36,132 nt of DNA from a virus: the IMG/VR virus record IMGVR_UViG_3300037189_004092, positions 1 through 36,132 of that record; one strand, written 5' to 3'. Positions 24,284-30,742 of the stretch are shown here, piece after piece. The notes under the pieces are model-generated. The model ran no database searches. It worked only from the letters and a program-made list of their open reading frames with translations, and was not told the origin of the DNA. The position numbers and the translations under genes are program-made. Positions within the stretch are counted from its first letter, which is position 1; the number at the start of each line of letters is the position of its first letter.

Positions 24284-24705
24284 GCTCATACCCGGACTTT
24301 GCATTGCTGAATCAGTACGACGGCATGCACTGCCGAATTGTTTGGAAGTTGCTACCGGCGAATTGGGTTTGCCCGGCCTGCCAACGCAGCAAACATGAAA
24401 CGCTGCGATGGGGTCAGCGCACAGGAAGCAATCGCGCCAAGTACGGACCCACAGGCTGGATGGGCGGTTTTCATCTTCACCACGACCACGCGAGAGACAT
24501 GGGCCAGCCCGAATCGTTTGCGACCGAAGTGATCTGCGGCGCCTGCAACACTGCAGAAGGGGCAGCGCGCAAGCGTTTAGGGTGGAGCAACTCTCTGTCC
24601 GTGGCGCAATTACGCGGCTGCATCCGCAGCGCCCAGCCGCACGGCAAGGTAACCCTTGACATGGCAGCGGTGGACCGCATGGCCAAAAAAAGGAGCGACG
24701 TATGA
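24280..24705 (+). CDS. HNH / endonuclease VII-like nuclease
   Basis: The product is 141 residues, starting MSSYPDFALLNQYDGMHC, its ATG overlapping the upstream stop. It has two zinc-binding pairs, CPACQRSK and CGACNTAEG, flanking GGFHLHHDHARDMG, which matches the HH-D-H catalytic core of EndoVII/HNH enzymes. It could cut branched or packaged DNA, or resolve junctions beside the RuvC-like gene downstream. The specificity is unknown. It is followed by another ATGA overlap. Confidence 0.7.
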   Translation: MSSYPDFALLNQYDGMHCRIVWKLLPANWVCPACQRSKHETLRWGQRTGSNRAKYGPTGWMGGFHLHHDHARDMGQPESFATEVICGACNTAEGAARKRLGWSNSLSVAQLRGCIRSAQPHGKVTLDMAAVDRMAKKRSDV

Positions 24706-24863
24706 GCTGCACCGGACCATGCAACCAGGGGCGCAAGCCGTGCCCCTGCCCCGAGGCCTGCGGCAATCCGACCTACGACGGCGGCATGGAGCTGCTGGGC
24801 ATGCTCGTGATTTACGTGATAGGCGTGGCCACGGGAACCTTCTTCACTATTCTGCTCTTCTAA
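24702..24863 (+). CDS. 53-residue Cys-rich membrane peptide
   Basis: It reads MSCTGPCNQGRKPCPCPEAC then one hydrophobic span (LGMLVIYVIGVATGTFFTILLF). The N-terminus has five closely placed cysteines, suggesting metal binding or disulfides. Start and stop are tight against neighbours (ATGA with the nuclease gene upstream). Short Cys-rich/membrane peptides of this sort are common in phage early regions, often unannotated. The role is unknown. Confidence 0.65.
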   Translation: MSCTGPCNQGRKPCPCPEACGNPTYDGGMELLGMLVIYVIGVATGTFFTILLF

Positions 24864-24866
24864 GTG

Positions 24867-25364
24867 ATGAGTTATTCTCAATGCATTGAGTCGATCAGAT
24901 CGCGGTGCGAGGAGATCGGTGATTGTTGGGAGTGGCAGCTGGCCCTGCAGCTGCGCAGCCGCTCGCCGGTGATGCGCTACCAGGGCAAGCACATGTGCGT
25001 GCGCCGCGTCGTGGCGCTGGCCCTGGGCCACAACATCGAGGGCAAGGTCGCCACCTACAAGTGCGGCAACAGTCGCTGCGTCAATCCCGAGCACATCGTC
25101 GTGATGACCAAGACGACGCTGCAGAAGCGGACCAACAAGGTCAACGTGCAGTACATGCACCCGACCAGGCGCCAGCGGGTGGCCGCGGCCAGGCGGGCCA
25201 CCGCCAAGCTGTCGCCCGAGATTGTGCAGAAGATCCGCGAGGACCCTCGAGTGCAGCGCGCGATCGCCAGCGACTACGGCATCACACAGACCACCGTCAG
25301 CCGCATCAAGCGCGGCGAGATGTGGCGCGACTACTCCAACTCATTCATCCAGTTGTTCCGATGA
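24867..25364 (+). CDS. HNH-like DNA-binding protein with C-terminal HTH
   Basis: The product is 165 residues from ATG 24867; an in-frame GTG at 24864 is an alternative. The N-terminal half has the GDCWEWQ opening and the CGNSRCVNPEHIVVMT element of homing-type HNH proteins, but the usual catalytic His before the CxN is replaced by Tyr/Lys (ATYKCGN). The C-terminal half has LSPEIVQKIRED and a helix-turn-helix QRAIASDYGITQTTVSRIKRG. It may be a regulator or inactive nuclease. It overlaps the zinc-ribbon gene as ATGA. Confidence 0.7.
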   Translation: MSYSQCIESIRSRCEEIGDCWEWQLALQLRSRSPVMRYQGKHMCVRRVVALALGHNIEGKVATYKCGNSRCVNPEHIVVMTKTTLQKRTNKVNVQYMHPTRRQRVAAARRATAKLSPEIVQKIREDPRVQRAIASDYGITQTTVSRIKRGEMWRDYSNSFIQLFR

Positions 25365-25534
25365 AGTGCCCGCAGTGCGAGGCCTGGACCGAGGTGCGCG
25401 AGACACGCCAACGCACTGACGGGACCAAGCGCCGGCGCTACGAGTGCGCGAACCTGCACAGGTTCACCACCGTCGAGCGCGTTGAAGAAATCAAGCGCGG
25501 CCCACCGCCGCGTCAGAAGGACCCAGCAACATGA
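25361..25534 (+). CDS. NrdR-like zinc-ribbon miniprotein
   Basis: The product is 57 residues, starting MKCPQCEAWTEVRETRQRTD, then GTKRRRYECANLHRFTTVERV. This closely mirrors the N-terminal zinc ribbon of NrdR, with CxxC at residues 3-6 and a second site C-x3-H in place of C-x2-C. The ATP-cone half of NrdR is absent. It may bind DNA or partner the resolvase gene, to which it is joined by ATGA. The function is inferred. Confidence 0.7.
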   Translation: MKCPQCEAWTEVRETRQRTDGTKRRRYECANLHRFTTVERVEEIKRGPPPRQKDPAT

Positions 25535-26013
25535 GCCAGTACATATTCGGCATCGACCCCGGCGCCAGCGGCGCGATCGCCATCATCCAGGCCGAAACCG
25601 GCAAGCTGATCGACGTCATCGACATGCCGGTCACTGAGCTCGAGATCGGCGGCAAGACCAAGCGGCGCGTGTCGCCCGTGTTCCTGCAGTCCGAGCTCGC
25701 CTTCTACGCCGACGACGCCCGCGCGGTGGTCGAGCTGGTGAACGCGATGCCTGGCCAGGGCGTCACCTCCATGTTCGCGTTTGGCGAGGCCCTTGGCATC
25801 GTCCGCGGCGTGCTGGCCGGCATGAAGGTGCCGGTCGACCTGGTGACGCCGGCCAAGTGGAAGCGCGACCTGAAGCTGAACCCGGGCAAGGACGGCGCCA
25901 GGGCCATGGCCGCCAACCTCTGGCCCGACAAGGCCGACCTGTTCAAGCGCGTCAAGGACGACGGCCGGGCTGAGGCGGCGCTGATTGCCCATTGGGGGAA
26001 GTCAACTTCCTAG
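25531..26013 (+). CDS. RuvC-like Holliday junction resolvase
   Basis: The product is 160 residues. The fold signature is FGIDPGASGAIAII (D9) at the start, an acidic VVELVN (E68) in the middle, and KDDGRAEAALIAHW (D144, E148) near the end, matching the four acidic residues of RuvC-family nucleases. LVTPAKWKRDLKL is typical of phage versions. It would resolve recombination branches before packaging. It is the last gene before the integrase promoter. Confidence 0.85.
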   Translation: MSQYIFGIDPGASGAIAIIQAETGKLIDVIDMPVTELEIGGKTKRRVSPVFLQSELAFYADDARAVVELVNAMPGQGVTSMFAFGEALGIVRGVLAGMKVPVDLVTPAKWKRDLKLNPGKDGARAMAANLWPDKADLFKRVKDDGRAEAALIAHWGKSTS

Positions 26014-26035
26014 CCGTTTGTGCCGCTAAATACTG

Positions 26036-26064
26036 TTGACAGACCCCTATGCTGTTGAGACAAT
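26036..26064 (+). promoter_or_regulatory. Integrase promoter
   Basis: A consensus TTGACA (26036-26041) is spaced 17 bp from GACAAT (26059-26064). It begins 22 bases after the resolvase stop and lies 32 bases before the integrase ATG. Confidence 0.65.
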
Positions 26065-26068
26065 CTCA
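26056..26068. promoter_or_regulatory. Candidate operator TGAGA-CAA-TCTCA on the integrase promoter
   Basis: Perfect 5-bp arms with a 3-base centre overlap the -10 box. CTGTTGA is also repeated 19 bp apart (from 26033 and 26052). The binder is unknown. Confidence 0.45.
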
Positions 26069-26096
26069 CCACAACAACACAGCAAGGACCCACGAC

Positions 26097-27053
26097 ATGA
26101 CCCTCAAACTCCGCAACGACACCTACTGGATCGACGTCCAGATCAACGGCCAGCGCATCCGCGAGTCGCTCAAGACGACCGACAAGAAGCAGGCCCAGGC
26201 CCTGTATGACATCCGGCGCGCCGAGCTCTGGCAGGGCCGCATGCTCAAGGCCAAGCCCAAGAAAACCTTCCGCGAGGCCTGCGCCCGCTGGCTGGTCGAG
26301 CGCGCCCACAAGAAGTCGATCCAAGAGGACAAGGACAAGATCAACTTCTTCCTGCCAAAGCTGGGCGATCGCCAGCTCTCCAGCATCACCCGCGACGACA
26401 TCGAGGGCTCGCTGCCACAAGACGTCAAGCCGGCCACCAGGAACCGCTATCGCGCCTTCATCCGCGCCGTGCTGCGTGCGGCCGAGCGCGAGTGGGAGTG
26501 GATCGACCGCGCGCCGGTGCTGCGCACTGAGGCCGAGCCCAAGCGCCGCGTCGCGTTTCTGACACGCGAGCAGGCCGAGGTTTTGGTCGACTCTCTACCA
26601 GAAAAGTACCGGACTCCCGTCCGTTTCGCTTTGCTCACCGGGTTGAGAAGATCTAATGTGTTCAACCTCACCTGGGACAAGGTGGATCTGGAGCGCGGGA
26701 TGGTGATCATTGAGGCCGACGAGGCCAAGGCCGGCCAGCGCATCCTGGTGCCCCTGAACAGCGCAGCCAAGACGATCCTGGCAGCCCTGCCGGAGCCCCG
26801 CACGGGCCGCGTATGGGGTGACCTCACCCGCGTGTGGTGCAACACCTGGAAGGCCTCGTGCAAGCGCGCCGGCGTGCCCTGGCTGCGGTTCCATGACCTG
26901 CGCCACACCTGGGCCTCCTGGCACGCGATGGCCGGGACACCGCTGTCGGTGCTGCAGGAGCTGGGCGGCTGGCACTCGCCGCAGATGGTGCAGCGCTACG
27001 CGCACCTGTCGCCGGAGCACCTGGCCGCGGCGGCCGAGCGGGTCACGCTGTGA
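26097..27053 (+). CDS. int: Tyrosine-recombinase integrase
   Basis: The product is 318 residues from ATG 26097 with AAGGA upstream. The N-terminal arm- and core-binding half is followed by the catalytic domain: R184 in ALLTGLRRSN, HDLRHTW (H266, R269), GGWHSPQ (H293) and nucleophile Y301 in QRYAHLS. It integrates and, with an excisionase not identified here, excises the phage. It ends six bases from tRNA-His, the predicted attachment core. Confidence 0.95.
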   Translation: MTLKLRNDTYWIDVQINGQRIRESLKTTDKKQAQALYDIRRAELWQGRMLKAKPKKTFREACARWLVERAHKKSIQEDKDKINFFLPKLGDRQLSSITRDDIEGSLPQDVKPATRNRYRAFIRAVLRAAEREWEWIDRAPVLRTEAEPKRRVAFLTREQAEVLVDSLPEKYRTPVRFALLTGLRRSNVFNLTWDKVDLERGMVIIEADEAKAGQRILVPLNSAAKTILAALPEPRTGRVWGDLTRVWCNTWKASCKRAGVPWLRFHDLRHTWASWHAMAGTPLSVLQELGGWHSPQMVQRYAHLSPEHLAAAAERVTL

Positions 27054-27059
27054 GGGGAA

Positions 27060-27136
27060 TGGGGTGGCTGATGGGGCTCGAACCCACGACCACTGGAATC
27101 ACAATCCAGGGCTCTACCAACTGAGCTACAGCCACC
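27060..27136 (-). tRNA. tRNA-His (anticodon GTG), attachment-site core
   Basis: The minus strand folds as a full 77-base tRNA: acceptor GGTGGCT/AGCCACC with the extra 5' G of tRNA-His, D arm TAGCTCAGTTGGTAGA, anticodon loop with GTG in GGATTGTGATTCC, T arm GTGGGTTCGAGCCCCAT and encoded CCA (27060-27062). It closely resembles enterobacterial tRNA-His. Its 3' end faces the integrase. Having the whole gene, not only the 3' part, is unusual for an attP. Confidence 0.95.
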
Positions 27137-27152
27137 TCTGACTGCTTGGAAT

Positions 27153-27169
27153 GGCACAAAAACGGCACA
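27153..27169. promoter_or_regulatory. Integrase arm-type site 1 (candidate)
   Basis: GGCACAAAAACGGCACA holds two GGCACA half-sites 11 bp apart and differs by one base from the copy at 27315-27331. Confidence 0.55.
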
Positions 27170-27201
27170 TTCCTGAATTTCTAACCCTGCGATGCCTTGT
27201 A

Positions 27202-27214
27202 AATCAACAGTTTA
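27202..27214 (+). promoter_or_regulatory. IHF consensus site
   Basis: AATCAACAGTTTA fits WATCAANNNNTTR exactly, between the two arm-type repeats. Confidence 0.55.
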
Positions 27215-27255
27215 GCAAACAGAAGTACCAGTATCACAATCGGAATTGACAATCC

Positions 27256-27268
27256 TAACCTATTGATT
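27256..27268 (-). promoter_or_regulatory. IHF consensus site, opposite strand
   Basis: The minus strand reads AATCAATAGGTTA, a second exact match to WATCAANNNNTTR, 54 bp from the first and inverted. Confidence 0.55.
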
Positions 27269-27314
27269 GAGCGTTTCTCAGCGTTGAGTGACGCATGCCG
27301 TGTCACGTTTGTGC

Positions 27315-27331
27315 GGCACAAAAGCGGCACA
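27315..27331. promoter_or_regulatory. Integrase arm-type site 2 (candidate)
   Basis: GGCACAAAAGCGGCACA is the second copy of the 17-bp repeat; it lies just before the leftward-arm terminator. Confidence 0.55.
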
Positions 27332-27356
27332 AAAAAATGCCCCGGCTGAGCGGGGC
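27331..27356 (-). terminator. Terminator ending the leftward (late) arm
   Basis: GCCCCG (27339-27344) pairs with CGGGGC (27351-27356) around a 6-base loop; on the minus strand the stem is followed by seven T residues (27337-27331). It stops late transcription before the attachment site. Confidence 0.85.
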
Positions 27357-27386
27357 AAAACCTCGTTGTGGCAACTGCGAGGTGTT

Positions 27387-27533
27387 TTATCTTGTCGCCA
27401 GGACGTACAGGCCGACGTTGCTAAAGGCGTAGCCCGCGTACACGACGCACATGGGCAGGTTTCCCTTCAGGCCCTGCTCCAGGGCGATCCAGGCGTAGAT
27501 GGCGCCGGTCAGCGCGATCAGCCAGCCGCTCAT
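27387..27533 (-). CDS. 48-residue membrane protein, last gene of late arm
   Basis: It reads MSGWLIALTGAIYAWIALEQ then GLKGNLPMCVVYAGYAFSNV, ending in YVLATR, with two hydrophobic segments separated by a short Lys/Gly turn. ATG 27533 overlaps the upstream stop as ATGA, which supports real translation. It is the last gene before the terminator. A small membrane protein in this place could act in superinfection exclusion or lysis, but there is no direct evidence. Confidence 0.65.
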   Translation of the reverse strand: MSGWLIALTGAIYAWIALEQGLKGNLPMCVVYAGYAFSNVGLYVLATR

Positions 27534-27733
27534 TGCCGGGGCGGTTTAGACGCGAGCTTTTGCATGATCTCTTCGGCCTCGTCGTCGGGCACCGGCTTGG
27601 ACTGCTCAAAGATGGACCCGTCCTCAACCATGGCGCGCAGCATGGCGATGAATTCCTGCAGCTCCTCTTGGGTGCCGTCAAAGTCGTCGAACGCGCCAGG
27701 GGCGATAACCAGTTTTGGCTTGTTGTCGTCCAT
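27530..27733 (-). CDS. Small acidic protein
   Basis: The product is 67 residues from ATG 27733 with GGAG seven bases upstream. It reads MDDNKPKLVIAPGAFDDFDG then TQEELQEFIAMLRAMVEDGS and an acidic tail. The composition is strongly acidic and partly helical. I recognise no family, though the KLVIAPGAFDDFDGTQEEL opening looks conserved in style. It is coupled on both sides to the metallophosphoesterase and the membrane protein genes. Confidence 0.7.
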   Translation of the reverse strand: MDDNKPKLVIAPGAFDDFDGTQEELQEFIAMLRAMVEDGSIFEQSKPVPDDEAEEIMQKLASKPPRQ

Positions 27734-27734
27734 G

Positions 27735-28721
27735 TCAGTCTCCGTATAGCTTGCCGCGGAAGTAGGCCCGGCCGTCATCGCGCACGGCACAGAACTCGGG
27801 ATGCAGAAGCACCCCCTCCTTCCACGTCAGCACCGCGAACCCTGATTGCCAGTTGAGCCCGGGCTTGCCAAGGCGGTAGTCGAACTCCTGCTGGTCGTCG
27901 TCAGCCAGCATCCCCGTCTTTATGCCGTAGTGCGTGCCCTTGAAGCCCTTATGTGCTTTGCAGCCTAGCTCATGGGTGTGGCCGGTCACTGTATGACAGC
28001 CACCCTTCAACACGTCGTTCCATCCGCTGTGGATGCCCGCGTGCCAGTCGTGGATGATGACCATGTCGTCGTTGACATCGATGCGGTCGGAGTCCATCCA
28101 CTGCGGAAGGTGGTCGCGCAGGGTAAACCCGGCGACGCCCTCGTACTGGGGCACCATCGACGACAGCCGCGACTCAAAGCGCGCGCAGTGGTTGCCGTAG
28201 GTGCGGAACAGGTGCGTGCCTGGCACGATCGCCCGCTCGATGTCGCCGGTGCGCTCCAAGACAGCCTCCAGCTCGTCCTTCACCGAGGGCGCCTGCTTCC
28301 AGCGGATGCGCGGGTGCCGGCTGATGCTGCCACCATCCAAGATGTCGCCGTTGAGCACCACGGCTTTCACCTCGCGGCCCAGCTCGGTGATCAGGTTGCA
28401 CATGGCCTTGTGCGCCACCGGGATCACGCCTGGCGAGTAGTGGGCGTCCGAGCCGACCAGCACCACGCCGTCGTGGATCTCCAGCCGGTTGACGTCCCGG
28501 CGCGAGGACATGATCGCCCGCAGGGCCGTGGGATCGTGCTTCTGCGCCTTGGGGCTGTTGGCGACCAGGGCGATGCCGTGGCGCTGCTCGATCGATTCGC
28601 GCCGAAGGTAGATGGCGCGAACGCTTAGGCCGAGCTGCTCGCTCAGGCGTGCTGGCGAGCCGCCGGCCGCGTGCCAGGCTGCAATGAACTGCTCATCCCT
28701 TTTCTTGCTGGGGTGCCCCAT
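27735..28721 (-). CDS. HTH-metallophosphoesterase
   Basis: The product is 328 residues from ATG 28721 (GGAG seven bases upstream); an in-frame start nine codons earlier lacks support. Residues 1-45 form a helix-turn-helix (SPARLSEQLGLSVRAIYLRR). The catalytic half has all calcineurin-like ligands: VGSDAHYSPG (D92, H94), NGDILDGG (D126), YGNHCAR (N177, H178), IIHDWHAG (H224) and TGHTHELG (H248, H250). It could act on phosphodiesters of nucleic acid or small nucleotides; the substrate is unknown. It overlaps the zincin gene by 29 bases. Confidence 0.85.
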   Translation of the reverse strand: MGHPSKKRDEQFIAAWHAAGGSPARLSEQLGLSVRAIYLRRESIEQRHGIALVANSPKAQKHDPTALRAIMSSRRDVNRLEIHDGVVLVGSDAHYSPGVIPVAHKAMCNLITELGREVKAVVLNGDILDGGSISRHPRIRWKQAPSVKDELEAVLERTGDIERAIVPGTHLFRTYGNHCARFESRLSSMVPQYEGVAGFTLRDHLPQWMDSDRIDVNDDMVIIHDWHAGIHSGWNDVLKGGCHTVTGHTHELGCKAHKGFKGTHYGIKTGMLADDDQQEFDYRLGKPGLNWQSGFAVLTWKEGVLLHPEFCAVRDDGRAYFRGKLYGD

Positions 28722-29091
28722 TAATCGCTCCAAACAGGACCGTTTCAAGCACGTTGATCACCCCATGCTCTGCAGCCTCAAGCTGGTCAGGGGTGGCGCC
28801 ACGGTCCTGCGCAGTGGCGATCAACTCGTAGAGAAAGACATGCAGCACCTCATGGAGCGCCGTCTGGGATAGCGACTGTTCGTTGATGGTCGTCGCACCG
28901 AAGTCGCCGAGTCGGTACGTGGCCAGCTTGGCCTGGTCGTTCATCAAGACCGAGGCCATGGCATCCACTGCGGGCTTTGTGCCGCGCTCCATGCGCCAGC
29001 GCTGCAGCCCCAGCACTGCTTGCCAGTGCTTGATGTATTGGTCGAACTGCTGGGCTTGTTCGCGGTTTGGGGCGTTTACTGCTTTTGACAC
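28693..29091 (-). CDS. HExxH zincin-like protein
   Basis: The product is 132 residues, GTG start at 29091 inside the end of the Rz gene. It begins MSKAVNAPNREQAQQFDQYI. HEVLH (80-84) is the zinc motif of gluzincin-type metallopeptidases, with E108/H109 in EAAEHG as a possible third ligand. Such small phage zincins are often annotated as putative metallopeptidases; their substrate is not known. It follows the spanin genes and precedes the metallophosphoesterase. Confidence 0.7.
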   Translation of the reverse strand: MSKAVNAPNREQAQQFDQYIKHWQAVLGLQRWRMERGTKPAVDAMASVLMNDQAKLATYRLGDFGATTINEQSLSQTALHEVLHVFLYELIATAQDRGATPDQLEAAEHGVINVLETVLFGAINGAPQQEKG

Positions 29092-29525
29092 ACGCCCCTC
29101 ACGTAAGCCTGCAGTCCTATGACCTGCGCCGCCAGTCGGTCAGCATCTTCTGCCACTCCAACAAGAGCTGATGCACACGCTCCGAGTAGTTGGGCCTCGG
29201 GGGATCCACCATCAACTCGGATGGGGGCGGCGGTAGTTGCGGCGGCGGCACCACGGGCGGCGAGCTGGTCGCGCAGCCGGCCAAGCTCAGCGCGAGCACC
29301 AGCAGCGGCAGCGTCTGCCTTGCGTTTGTCTTGCACATATCTGTCCTCCAGCTTTTGCCGCTCGGCGATGAGCTCCTGCTCGCGCTCGCGGGCGGCCTTC
29401 TCCGCGGCCAGCTCCTTGGCCTGGTACTCGGCCCGCACGGCCTTCTTGCCGTTGAGGTAGGCCTTCCAATGCGTGCCGGCCAGGACGACCAGCACCACCG
29501 CGGTGATCACGAGCCGGATGTACAC
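29076..29525 (-). CDS. Rz: Rz-like inner-membrane spanin
   Basis: The product is 149 residues, GTG start at 29525 overlapping the endolysin. An N-terminal membrane anchor (YIRLVITAVVLVVLAG) is followed by a long periplasmic coiled coil (KAAREREQELIAERQKLEDR). It spans the periplasm with Rz1 to fuse inner and outer membranes at lysis. The C-terminal part is Ala-rich and ends GVCQKQ. The Rz1 gene is nested within it in another frame, the classic arrangement. Confidence 0.85.
   Translation of the reverse strand: MYIRLVITAVVLVVLAGTHWKAYLNGKKAVRAEYQAKELAAEKAAREREQELIAERQKLEDRYVQDKRKADAAAAGARAELGRLRDQLAARGAAAATTAAPIRVDGGSPEAQLLGACASALVGVAEDADRLAAQVIGLQAYVRGVCQKQ
29117..29338 (-). CDS. Rz1: Rz1-like outer-membrane lipoprotein spanin (nested in Rz)
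   Basis: The product is 73 residues from ATG 29338 with GGAGG upstream. The signal MCKTNARQTLPLLVLALSLAGC ends in lipobox LAGC, and the mature part is proline-rich (PPVVPPPQLPPPPSE). This is the typical outer-membrane partner of Rz, encoded in a different frame within the Rz gene. Confidence 0.85.
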   Translation of the reverse strand: MCKTNARQTLPLLVLALSLAGCATSSPPVVPPPQLPPPPSELMVDPPRPNYSERVHQLLLEWQKMLTDWRRRS

Positions 29526-29965
29526 AGCTGGTACTCCTGCTGCCGCCTGATGGTCAGGCCACGCAGCGGCTGGCCCTTGAACTTGTCCCAGCGCAGGATC
29601 TCCGCGCAGGCGCCGGCGTAGTCCTCGGCGTTGAGCTTCCTGACCAGGGTGCTGCCGCAGAACGCGGCCTGACCGATGTTGTAGGACAGGCTGATGTAGG
29701 CGTCGTACTCATGCTGGTGCAGCGGCACCTTGACGCATCGCTTGAGTGCACCCTCGAACTTCTGAACGTCCTGCAGGGCCCTGATCAGGGCCTTTGGTGG
29801 GGTGATCGTGTCACCGGCCTTGACGCCGTCGGTGGTGCCGAATCCGATCGTCGGGACGTCACCCGGGACCGGGGTGTAGGCGCGGTCGCTATAGCCCTCG
29901 TGAAGCGCGATGCCGACGAGTGCAATCGCACTCAGTGACAGGCCGGCGAGCTTCACGCGGTCCAT
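29507..29965 (-). CDS. SAR endolysin (GH24 lysozyme)
   Basis: The product is 152 residues from ATG 29965, which shares a base with the holin stop (TGATG). A weakly hydrophobic N-terminal span (LAGLSLSAIALVGIAL) acts as a signal-arrest-release helix. The lysozyme core follows: LHEGYSDRAY (E23), VPGDVPTIGFG (D36, T39) and SLSYNIGQAAFCGSTL. It cleaves peptidoglycan after release from the membrane. It lies between holin and spanin genes in the usual order. Confidence 0.9.
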   Translation of the reverse strand: MDRVKLAGLSLSAIALVGIALHEGYSDRAYTPVPGDVPTIGFGTTDGVKAGDTITPPKALIRALQDVQKFEGALKRCVKVPLHQHEYDAYISLSYNIGQAAFCGSTLVRKLNAEDYAGACAEILRWDKFKGQPLRGLTIRRQQEYQLCTSGS

Positions 29966-30195
29966 CACTCATCCCGCATTCGTTTGTCGTGCTCTGCCTG
30001 GCGGCGCCGATCTTCTTTGTGTTTGTAGAACCAGTTGACGATCAGGCCGCCGATGCCGAGAGCTATACCGGCCAGCATGCCGAACTCAGAGGACAGCATC
30101 CAAGCGACGACGCTGGTACTTGCGCCCGTGTAGGTCGCTTTGCTGCCCGCGGCCGCCAGGGTGGCGTCAAGTGTTGCGTGATGCTCGGCTGACAC
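29965..30195 (-). CDS. Holin
   Basis: The product is 76 residues, GTG start at 30195 with GAGGAG upstream. It has two hydrophobic spans (about residues 25-40 and 40-55, SVVAWMLSSEFGMLAGIALG, GGLIVNWFY) and a charged C-terminus (KHKEDRRRQAEHDKRMRDE). It permeabilises or depolarises the inner membrane to trigger release of the SAR endolysin. It is directly upstream of the endolysin. Confidence 0.85.
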   Translation of the reverse strand: MSAEHHATLDATLAAAGSKATYTGASTSVVAWMLSSEFGMLAGIALGIGGLIVNWFYKHKEDRRRQAEHDKRMRDE

Positions 30196-30231
30196 TGCGA
30201 TCTCCTCATCTCGGTGCTATTTTCCCACCAG

Positions 30232-30732
30232 TCAGGTCGGCATTTCGGGCCACTGGACATCCCACGGGAACCCCGGCTGGGCGCTGATGTCGCGCAGGGC
30301 CTGGCGGTAGGTCGCCCACGCGGCCTGGTCCACAGGTGCGTCCAGCACCTGCGTCCAGTCGCTGTCCTTGAGCTTCTGGTTGCGTTGCTCGCGCACGGCC
30401 TTGGCCTGCTCTTCGTCCTTGCGTGCCTTGTAGGCGGCCGCATGCTGGGCAGCCGTAGTCACCACGCCGTTCTGATCCGTGGTGTCGAAGAACGTCGGCC
30501 CCAGGGCGTACTTGGTGTACCACTTGCCGTCTGCCGCCTGCTCGACGCCTGCGTAGACGCTGAACTGGTAGCGGTCGCCACCCGTGGCCTGCGGCCCCTC
30601 AAACACCACGTCACCGCCGAAGTCGTTGATGATTTCCTCGGTGAGCTGCGGCGGGAACCCGGTGTTGGGGAACAGCGCCCGGAACTCGCTGTGGGTTACC
30701 AGTGCGCCATCGGCGCGAAGTCGGATGTTCAT
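30232..30732 (-). CDS. Tail fibre assembly / tail assembly chaperone-like protein
   Basis: The product is 166 residues from ATG 30732 with AAGGAG upstream. It starts MNIRLRADGALVTHSEFRAL. The last part, LKDSDWTQVLDAPVDQAAWATYRQALRDI then QPGFPWDVQWP, is the APC-type chaperone block common to phage tail-fibre-assembly proteins. It lies right after the adhesin-like gene. It likely helps fold or attach the fibre; it is usually not part of the mature virion. Confidence 0.8.
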   Translation of the reverse strand: MNIRLRADGALVTHSEFRALFPNTGFPPQLTEEIINDFGGDVVFEGPQATGGDRYQFSVYAGVEQAADGKWYTKYALGPTFFDTTDQNGVVTTAAQHAAAYKARKDEEQAKAVREQRNQKLKDSDWTQVLDAPVDQAAWATYRQALRDISAQPGFPWDVQWPEMPT

Positions 30733-30742
30733 GCTTTGCTCC

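Noticed and set aside
27060-27136. tRNA-His as a chromosomal remnant marking a prophage end
   Set aside because: The ends of the window join in frame elsewhere and phage genes lie on both sides of the tRNA, so it is inside the phage genome.
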